Origin: Gemmatimonadota bacterium
Lineage (GTDB): Bacteria; Gemmatimonadota; Gemmatimonadetes; Longimicrobiales; Longimicrobiaceae
Assembly: GCA_019348265.1 (NCBI GenBank)
Contig: JAHWJV010000074.1
Span: 1 to 10,765, forward strand
Direction: 5' to 3'
DNA length: 10,765 bases
The notes beneath the pieces are model-generated. The model had not been told where the DNA came from. It saw only the letters and a program-made list of their open reading frames with translations, and ran no database searches. Below, in pieces: positions 5,666-10,765 of the stretch. A program made the translations under genes and the position numbers. Numbering within the stretch: the first letter of the stretch is position 1; each line of letters opens with the position of its first letter.

Positions 5666-6697
5666 ATGGCTCAGACGAATCCTCACCGGGTGGTCGTGAT
5701 CGGGAGCGGCCCCGCCGCCTGGACAGCCTCGTTGTACCTCGCCCGCGCCCAGCTCATGCCTGTGGTTTACGAGGGAGAGCCGTCGCGCGAGATGATCCCG
5801 GGGGGGCAGCTGATGTTCACGACCGATATCGAGAACTTCCCCGGATTCCCGGAGGGAATCGACGGTCAGGAGCTGATGGCCAGGATGAAAGCGCAGGCTG
5901 TGCGGTTCGGGACGGAGGTGATCTCGGAGAACATAGCCTCGGTCGACTTCTCGGCGTACCCGTTCAGATTGAAGCCGAGCTGGAGCGATGAGGTCGAGGC
6001 GCTCTCGGTCATCGTTGCGACGGGTGCGCGCGCGAACTGGATGGGGCTCGACAACGAGGAGCGGCTCGCGCAGATCGGCGGTGGCGTCTCCGCCTGCGCC
6101 GTCTGCGACGGGGCGCTGCCGTTCTTCCGCAACCGGCGGCTCGCGGTGGTCGGCGGCGGGGACTCGGCGATGGAGGAGGCGACGTACCTGACCAAGTTCG
6201 CGAGCGAGGTGGTGATCATCCACCGCCGCGACCATTTCCGCGCGTCCAAGGTGATGGCGGAGCGCGCGCTCGCGAACCCGAAGATTCGCGTGGAGTGGAA
6301 CACCGAGGTCGCGGACGTACTGGGGGAGAACGAGATCACCGGACTTCGACTCAAAGACTCGAGGACCGGCGAGGAGCGGGAGATCGAGGTCGGTGGCCTC
6401 TTCGTCGCCATCGGCCATACGCCGAACACGGCGTTCCTCCAGGGTCAGCTCGACACCAGCGCGCACGGGTACATCCTCACTCCCTGCCCCTGGCGTACGG
6501 AGACGAGCGTACCCGGCGTCTTCGCGGCGGGCGACGTCATCGACGACTACTACCGCCAGGCCATCACCTCTGCCGGCACCGGGTGCATGGCCGCGCTGGA
6601 GGCCGAGCGTTGGCTCTCTCACCAGGGCGTCGACGAGGCACAGCCGCCCGTGCTCGAGACCGCCGAATCCTCCATCGGCATCGCCGACGCCATCTGA
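5666..6697 (+). CDS. trxB: Thioredoxin reductase (NADPH, FAD)
   Basis: This cytoplasmic flavoenzyme moves electrons from NADPH to thioredoxin. It has the FAD-binding GSGPAAWTASLYLARA (residues 13-28), GGQLMFTTDIENFPGFP, the redox-active Cys144-Ala-Val-Cys147 (SACAVCDGALPFF), the NADPH-binding GGGDSAMEEATYL (163-175), the phosphate-binding HRRDHFRAS (186-194), and the second FAD site GVFAAGDVIDDYYRQAITSAGTGCMAALEAE. Its length of 343 residues is a little above the usual 310-320 because of a short C-terminal tail. The ATG at 5666 gives the standard N-terminus, with a weak AGAAGA ribosome site upstream. It lies 91 bases after the kinase gene and has its own predicted promoter, so it is probably a separate unit. 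A thioredoxin gene is not adjacent. Confidence 0.97.
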   Translation: MAQTNPHRVVVIGSGPAAWTASLYLARAQLMPVVYEGEPSREMIPGGQLMFTTDIENFPGFPEGIDGQELMARMKAQAVRFGTEVISENIASVDFSAYPFRLKPSWSDEVEALSVIVATGARANWMGLDNEERLAQIGGGVSACAVCDGALPFFRNRRLAVVGGGDSAMEEATYLTKFASEVVIIHRRDHFRASKVMAERALANPKIRVEWNTEVADVLGENEITGLRLKDSRTGEEREIEVGGLFVAIGHTPNTAFLQGQLDTSAHGYILTPCPWRTETSVPGVFAAGDVIDDYYRQAITSAGTGCMAALEAERWLSHQGVDEAQPPVLETAESSIGIADAI

Positions 6698-6730
6698 CTA
6701 GGTCTCGCCCAGGGCGGTCCGAAAGACGAG

Positions 6731-6766
6731 GACCCCTCCACCGGACGCGCCGGCGGAGGGGTCTTT
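6731..6766 (+). terminator. Bidirectional intrinsic terminator between trxB and the PBP gene
   Basis: GACCCCTCC (6731-6739) pairs with GGAGGGGTC (6755-6763); after one A-C mismatch an inner CCGG/CCGG stem closes on a 5-base loop. TTTCT follows on the plus strand, and on the minus strand the stem is followed by CTCGTCTTTC. It lies 33 bases after the trxB stop and 22 bases before the end of the convergent gene, so it likely serves both. Confidence 0.85.
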
Positions 6767-6787
6767 CTCAAGAACCGGTGAGATCGT

Positions 6788-8974
6788 TTACCGGCGGATC
6801 CCGGGCCTCTGGCGTGGGACGAAGGTCGCGGTGTCCCGCTCTCCTCCGAACAGCTCGCCCAGATCACGCACGCGTCGGCTGAACCACCCGCCGATCCCGG
6901 GCTCTGGGTGAAGCGGGCAGTACTCCACCGGCTCGGTGCCGACGATGAACCACTCGTCGCGTATGTCCGCCGGGCCGCAGCCAGCGGTAGCGAGCATCCC
7001 CGACGCCCGGTCGATCGTGGCCGAGACGACGTTCGCAGGCGGCGCCCACTCGGCGGGCGTCGGGCGGCTCGCGTAATACTTCCCGAGTATCCTCCCCCAC
7101 AGCGGCGCGGCCAGCTTGGAGCCATCCGCGCCCGAGAAGATGGTCCGCGGCTGGTCGAACCCGATCCATACCCCGGCCGCGATATCCGGGGTCACCCCGA
7201 CGAACCAGGCATCGGTGGACTCGTTGGTCGTCCCGGTCTTCCCCGCGGCGGGGACCTCGTAGCGAAGCCCGGCCGCGCGCGCGGGATAGCCGGTACCATG
7301 GTCGACCACCTCTCGCATGAGGCTCGTCGTCAGGAACGCCGCCTCTGGGGTGAACGCGAGCTTCTGAGCAACCGGCGCCTGGTACAGCACCTCGCCATCG
7401 GCGTCTTCCACCCGCAGGATCAGCCGCGGGGCAGATCGGATCCCCTCGTTCGCGAACGCGGTGAACGCCGCGACGAGCTGGAGTGGCATCACGGCCGCGG
7501 CGCCCAGGAACGTCGACGGGTAAGGCTCGATTCGCGTCGTGATCCCGAGAGAGCGCGCCGTCTGGATCACCGGCTGAACTCCCACGCGCTCGCCGAGCGC
7601 TACGGAGGCGCGGTTCGACGAGAGTCTCAGCGCTTCCCGCAGGTCGAGGCTCAGGCTGTCGGCGACGTGATCCGCCGGCTGGTACCCCCCCTCGAAGTCG
7701 GTGCTGCCCGGGCCGACGAGCTGCGTGCTGATCGGGATTCCCGCGCTGATCGCCGTCGCGTACAGGATCGGCTTGAACGCCGAGCCGGGCTGGCGCCGCG
7801 CCTGGTAGACGCGATCGAACTGGCTGGAGGCGTAGTCGCGCCCACCGACCAGGGCGAGGATGTCGCCGTTGGTGGCGTCCATGGCGACGAACAGGCCCTG
7901 CAGACACCGCCTCGCGTCGGCGATTTCCCCGTCCGAGCAGCTCGCGCCCCGGAAGTTGCCGAGCTCGTCATCTTCGATCGAGGCGAGCTGCTCCCGCAGC
8001 GCAGTTTCCGCGGTACGCTGGAGATCGCGGTCGACGGCGGTGCGAATGATGTAGCCGGCATTGTCGGCCTCGGGCCCGAACCGCTCGCGGAGCTCGCGGC
8101 GGACGGCCGCGACCACGTAGGGGGCGGCGCCCCGGGCTTCCTGCGGCGGTGTCAGCCCGAGCGGCTCGCTGCGGGCGTCCTGGGCCTCGATCGGCGAGAT
8201 GAGCCCGGCGTCGGCCATCTGCAGCAACACGAGGTTCCGGCGCCGCACCGCCGCGGCGACGTTCCGTCGCGGATCGTAGGTGCTGGGCGCTTTGGGGATC
8301 GCGGCCAGCAGCGCGGCCTCCGACTCGTCTAGCTCCACCGCCGGCTTGCCGAAGTACCCATGCGCGGCCGCCTCGACCCCGTACAGCCCGTTGCCGAGGT
8401 AGATCTGATTCAGGTACATCTCCAGGATCTCGTCCTTCGCGAACTCCTTCTCGATCTGGCGCGCGAGGACGATCTCCCACGCCTTCCGCTTCAACGTCTT
8501 CTCCCGGGTCAGGTGCTCCGGGAAGACGTTCCTGGCGAGCTGCATGGTGATGGTGCTGAAGCCCTGCCGAAAGCTCATCGTCTGGATGTCCCGCACCAGC
8601 GCGCCCATCGCCCGGCGATAGTCGACCCCCTCATGCTCGAAGAAGCGCTTGTCCTCGACGGCGAGGAACGCGCCTGCGACCTTCGCGGGAATGCGCTCCA
8701 GCGGGATCACGATGCGCCGCTCCGGCGCGAGATGCGCGAGCACCCGCCCGTCCCGGTCGAGCACCCGACTCGCCTGCGGGGGTGTGTACTCACGGAGCGC
8801 CACCACCGACGGACAGCTCGCCCCGGAGCAGCGCGGCCAGAGCCAGATCAAACCGCCGCCCACCGCGACGGCCGCGAGAAGCGTAAGCACCGCCAGGCCG
8901 CGAAGCACACGCGTGCTCGCCGCCTTCTTGGGGGGCTTACGTCTGATCCTGCCGGTGGGGGCGCGTGCGGCCAT
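6788..8974 (-). CDS. Class A penicillin-binding protein (PBP1A type), transglycosylase/transpeptidase
   Basis: This is a bifunctional peptidoglycan synthase anchored in the inner membrane: the GT51 domain polymerises glycan strands from lipid II and the transpeptidase domain cross-links them in the periplasm. A basic N-terminus (KPPKKAAS) precedes one membrane anchor at about residues 24-46. The GT51 domain shows EDKRFFEHEGVD with catalytic Glu107, GFSTITMQLARN (138-149), RKAWEIVLA and KDEILEMYLNQIYLGNGLYGVEAAA. The transpeptidase domain has SAFK with nucleophile Ser398 and Lys401, SSN at 452-454 and KTGT at 579-582. The length of 728 residues is normal. Six cysteines on the outer side fall in close pairs (49/54, 346/357, 666/686). 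The ATG at 8972-8974 puts the anchor in the right place; no Shine-Dalgarno is visible. A predicted -10 lies at 9054-9059, and the convergent terminator is shared with trxB. Ideas such as mrcA or ponA orthology cannot be settled here. Confidence 0.96.
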   Translation of the reverse strand: MAARAPTGRIRRKPPKKAASTRVLRGLAVLTLLAAVAVGGGLIWLWPRCSGASCPSVVALREYTPPQASRVLDRDGRVLAHLAPERRIVIPLERIPAKVAGAFLAVEDKRFFEHEGVDYRRAMGALVRDIQTMSFRQGFSTITMQLARNVFPEHLTREKTLKRKAWEIVLARQIEKEFAKDEILEMYLNQIYLGNGLYGVEAAAHGYFGKPAVELDESEAALLAAIPKAPSTYDPRRNVAAAVRRRNLVLLQMADAGLISPIEAQDARSEPLGLTPPQEARGAAPYVVAAVRRELRERFGPEADNAGYIIRTAVDRDLQRTAETALREQLASIEDDELGNFRGASCSDGEIADARRCLQGLFVAMDATNGDILALVGGRDYASSQFDRVYQARRQPGSAFKPILYATAISAGIPISTQLVGPGSTDFEGGYQPADHVADSLSLDLREALRLSSNRASVALGERVGVQPVIQTARSLGITTRIEPYPSTFLGAAAVMPLQLVAAFTAFANEGIRSAPRLILRVEDADGEVLYQAPVAQKLAFTPEAAFLTTSLMREVVDHGTGYPARAAGLRYEVPAAGKTGTTNESTDAWFVGVTPDIAAGVWIGFDQPRTIFSGADGSKLAAPLWGRILGKYYASRPTPAEWAPPANVVSATIDRASGMLATAGCGPADIRDEWFIVGTEPVEYCPLHPEPGIGGWFSRRVRDLGELFGGERDTATFVPRQRPGIRR

Positions 8975-9053
8975 CGAGTGGGATCGTCAGCGCGGGACTC
9001 CGCGGGGGCGCCGCGGGCGCGCCTTCCGCGAGCTCTTCGAGCGGAGGTGTGAC

Positions 9054-9059
9054 AATATA
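9054..9059 (-). promoter_or_regulatory. Predicted -10 element for the PBP gene
   Basis: The minus strand reads GGTTATATTGTC, giving a TATATT hexamer in the only AT-rich spot between the SDR stop (9084) and the PBP start (8974). No good -35 is seen. The leader would be about 70 bases long and GC-rich, with a small GCTC-GAA-GAGC stem at 9032-9042. Confidence 0.4.
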
Positions 9060-9083
9060 ACCGCCCGGCGGGTGCGTAGTTCC

Positions 9084-9818
9084 TCAGGACCTCAGGATGC
9101 GGCCGCCGTCGAGGACCAGCACCTCGCCGGTGACGAAGGTCGCGCCGATCAGGTAGAGTACCGCCTCCACCACGTCCTCCGGAGTGCCGTTGCGCCGCAG
9201 CGGAGCACGCTCGGCGAGCCTCTGGATCTCGTCCTCCGGGTGGTCGTCCGGCGGAAGGACGGTCCCCGGAGCGATACAGGCGACGCGCACCTCCGGTGCC
9301 AGCGCTCGCGCCGCCACCCTGGTGAAGTGGATGAGCCCCGCCTTCGACACCGCGTGCGCTGCGTAGCCGAGCCACGACTGCAACCCGGCGAGGTCGCCCA
9401 GATTGATGACCACGCCTTCCCCGCGCGCGCGCATCGCGAGACCGATCCGCTGAGTGAGAAAGAAGGGAGCCTTCAGATTGATCGCCATCGTGCGGTCCCA
9501 CAGCGCCTCGTCGATGTCCCCGAGACCCTCCTCCGGGAAGATCGAAGCGCTGTTGACCAGGATGTCGACCCCGCCGAATGCGGCGAGCGCCTCGTCCGCG
9601 AGGCGCTCGACTTCCCCATGCACGGACAGATCGGCCCCCATGGCGACCGCTTCCCCACCACCATTCCGGATCTGTGCGACGACCTCTTCCGCCTCCCCAG
9701 CCGAACGGTTGTAGTGAACGATGACGCGCGCCCCGGCCTTCGCGAGCCCCAGCGCGATCGCCCGTCCCACACGGATTCCCCCGCCCGTGACGAGGGCGAC
9801 TCTGCCTGCCGGGTCCAT
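9084..9818 (-). CDS. Short-chain dehydrogenase/reductase, pteridine-reductase (PTR1/FolM)-like, with catalytic Tyr replaced by His
   Basis: This is a 244-residue classical-size SDR with a Rossmann nucleotide-binding motif TGGGIRVGRAIA (residues 11-22). HYNRS (35-39) is typical of pteridine reductases that prefer NADPH, followed by NSAS (89-92) and VINLGD with Asp142 at the position where PTR1 has Asp instead of Ser. The catalytic YxxxK site reads HAVSK (155-159): Lys159 is kept but the Tyr is His, encoded by CAC at 9354-9356. Substrates of the relatives are dihydrofolate, dihydrobiopterin or similar pterins; the substrate here is unknown, and activity may be altered or lost. A tandem CCTCAGGA copy (9082-9097) overlaps the stop codon. 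It lies upstream of the PBP gene on the same strand, 109 bases away with a promoter between, so the two are probably not tightly coupled. The ATG at 9816-9818 has no strong ribosome site. Confidence 0.9.
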   Translation of the reverse strand: MDPAGRVALVTGGGIRVGRAIALGLAKAGARVIVHYNRSAGEAEEVVAQIRNGGGEAVAMGADLSVHGEVERLADEALAAFGGVDILVNSASIFPEEGLGDIDEALWDRTMAINLKAPFFLTQRIGLAMRARGEGVVINLGDLAGLQSWLGYAAHAVSKAGLIHFTRVAARALAPEVRVACIAPGTVLPPDDHPEDEIQRLAERAPLRRNGTPEDVVEAVLYLIGATFVTGEVLVLDGGRILRS

Positions 9819-9830
9819 GGTCAGCTGATC

Positions 9831-9937
9831 AGTTCAAAGTTCAAAGGTCCAGAGCTCGAAGTTCAAAGTACAGGGGAAAACGGCGAGAAGTTTCGCACGT
9901 CCCATTTTTGCACCTTGAACTTTGCACGTTGAACTTC
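9831..9937. repeat. Intergenic cluster of AGTTCAA repeats, direct and inverted
   Basis: Five copies of the 7-base core AGTTCAA lie within about 107 bases between the FNR and SDR genes. Three are direct (starting 9831, 9838, 9860) and two are inverted (near 9915-9921 and 9929-9935). GAAGTTCAA (9858-9866) is a perfect inverted match of TTGAACTTC (9929-9937), and CAAAGTTCAAAGGT (9835-9848) matches 9912-9924 with one bulged base. The cluster is AT-richer than its surroundings. It could be a small interspersed repeat, a protein-binding cluster or a structured RNA. No function is visible. Confidence 0.75.
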
Positions 9938-9947
9938 CGTCACCGCG

Positions 9948-10765
9948 TCACGCCCCCGCCCCCGCCTCCGCCTCCTCCTGCGCGAAGATCTTCAGGTTCG
10001 TCGAGTGCCCCGGGTTCACGCGCGCCTTCGGGTTGAGGAAGTGCGCCGCGTTGTTCACAGCCACCGCCGCCTCGCCGTACCCGGTGGCGATCAACTCCAG
10101 CTTGCCCGGATAGTGGACCACGTCTCCGGCGGCGTAGACACCGCGGAGGTTCGTCTCCATCAGGCTGGTCACCTTGATCGAGTTCTTCTCCAGCTCCAGC
10201 CCCCACGTGGCGATCGGTCCGAGATCGGGCTTGAAGCCGAGCAGGGCGATGACGGTGTCGATCTCGAGAGTGCGAACTTCCTTGTTCTCGGAGTTCACGA
10301 TCGCGACCGCGCGGACGCAGCCACCGTCGCCGTCGATCTGCTGCACTTCGTACGGGGTGAGGATGGTCAGCTTCCCATCGGCCACCAGCGTCCGCATCTC
10401 GTCGACGCTCGCTTTGTGCGCCCGGAACTGGTCCCGCCGGTGGATCAGCGTCACCTCGCGCGCGATGCCCTGAAGGCCCAGCGCCCAGTCCACCGCCGAG
10501 TCGCCGCCGCCCACCAGCAGCACGCGGCGGCCGCGGAAGTCCTCCGGCTGGCGAACGTGCGTGTGGATCCCGCCGGCATCTCCGAAGTGCTCCTCCCACC
10601 CGGGACACTCCAGCACCCGGGGGTTCAGCGCGCCCTTGCCGGCCGTGATGATGACGGTCCTCGTCGCATAGTCGCCACGCGCCGTGCGCACCATGATGTG
10701 GCCGTCTTCCTCCTCCAGCGCGCGCACCTCGGCCTCCAGCACGATCTCGGGATGAAACTGCGTTC
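9948..10765 (-). CDS. Ferredoxin/flavodoxin-NADP reductase, YumC (thioredoxin-reductase-like) type, C-terminal part
   Basis: This flavoprotein moves electrons between NADPH and ferredoxin or flavodoxin in the cytoplasm. The 271 codons present contain TVIITAGKGALNPRVLECPG, the NADPH-binding GGGDSAVDWALGL, HRRDQFRAHKASVDEM, LLGFKPDLGPIATWGLELEKNSI, the FAD-binding GVYAAGDVVHYPGKLELIATGYGEAAVAVNNAAHFLNPKARVNPGHSTNL, and a short Ala/Glu tail. Unlike trxB, no CxxC occurs in the central domain, and the GKLELIATGYGEA and PGHST endings match B. subtilis YumC-type reductases. The N-terminal FAD motif lies beyond the right edge, so the start is not in the window. The next gene on the same strand is the SDR, 129 bases downstream across the repeat cluster. 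Confidence 0.93.
   Translation of the reverse strand, partial: TQFHPEIVLEAEVRALEEEDGHIMVRTARGDYATRTVIITAGKGALNPRVLECPGWEEHFGDAGGIHTHVRQPEDFRGRRVLLVGGGDSAVDWALGLQGIAREVTLIHRRDQFRAHKASVDEMRTLVADGKLTILTPYEVQQIDGDGGCVRAVAIVNSENKEVRTLEIDTVIALLGFKPDLGPIATWGLELEKNSIKVTSLMETNLRGVYAAGDVVHYPGKLELIATGYGEAAVAVNNAAHFLNPKARVNPGHSTNLKIFAQEEAEAGAGA

Noticed and set aside
6908..8332. 474-residue plus-strand open frame inside the PBP gene
   Set aside because: It is a shadow of the PBP coding sequence with no motif of its own.
9082..9097. Tandem CCTCAGGA duplication at the SDR stop codon as a mobile-element target site
   Set aside because: The two 8-base copies are adjacent with nothing inserted between them; chance or a tiny slippage event is enough to explain it.
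8649..9932. 427-residue plus-strand open frame across the PBP start and the SDR gene
   Set aside because: It runs antisense through two recognised genes and the repeat cluster, with no domain.

Overview
The window is compact, very GC-rich bacterial chromosome (close to two thirds G+C by eye). It holds nine protein-coding loci, one of them cut off at each edge, and no tRNA, rRNA, insertion sequence or CRISPR array that I can see. The protein set is housekeeping: B12-dependent methionine synthase, haem O synthase, thioredoxin reductase, class A penicillin-binding protein and YumC-type ferredoxin-NADP reductase. Together with the sequence style and TATATT-like -10 boxes with poor -35 boxes, this suggests an environmental Gram-negative aerobe, perhaps Gemmatimonadota or a relative. 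The phylum is a guess; the aerobic lifestyle rests only on ctaB.

Left part (1-1236): the 5' end of metH runs leftward off the edge and carries a frame break about 75 codons in. Its roughly 170-base leader, read on the minus strand, contains a recognisable SAM-II-type riboswitch (728-780) and then a strong terminator-like hairpin (679-711), so transcription attenuation by S-adenosylmethionine is likely. A divergent sigma70-like promoter drives a small 88-residue Cas2-fold-like protein (970-1236).

Middle (1247-4304): three minus-strand genes are packed as one operon, ctaB, then a DinB-like protein, then pepP. Both junctions overlap (ATGA, and a GTG start touching TGA). Divergent from ctaB is a NarX/DesK-type histidine kinase with two membrane helices and almost no external domain (4519-5574). 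It is followed by trxB (5666-6697).

Right part (6731-10765): a bidirectional hairpin separates trxB from the convergent PBP1A-type gene (6788-8974). Upstream of that lie a pteridine-reductase-like SDR whose catalytic Tyr is replaced by His (9084-9818), an intergenic cluster of AGTTCAA repeats (9831-9937), and the C-terminal part of a thioredoxin-reductase-like ferredoxin-NADP reductase running off the right edge.

Most of the window is ordinary core genome. The points deserving a second look are the SAM-II/attenuator leader of a frame-disrupted metH, the orphan Cas2-like gene, the Tyr-to-His SDR, the repeat cluster, and small hairpins placed at or near the predicted transcription starts of several genes. 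I do not see a clear new multi-gene system.
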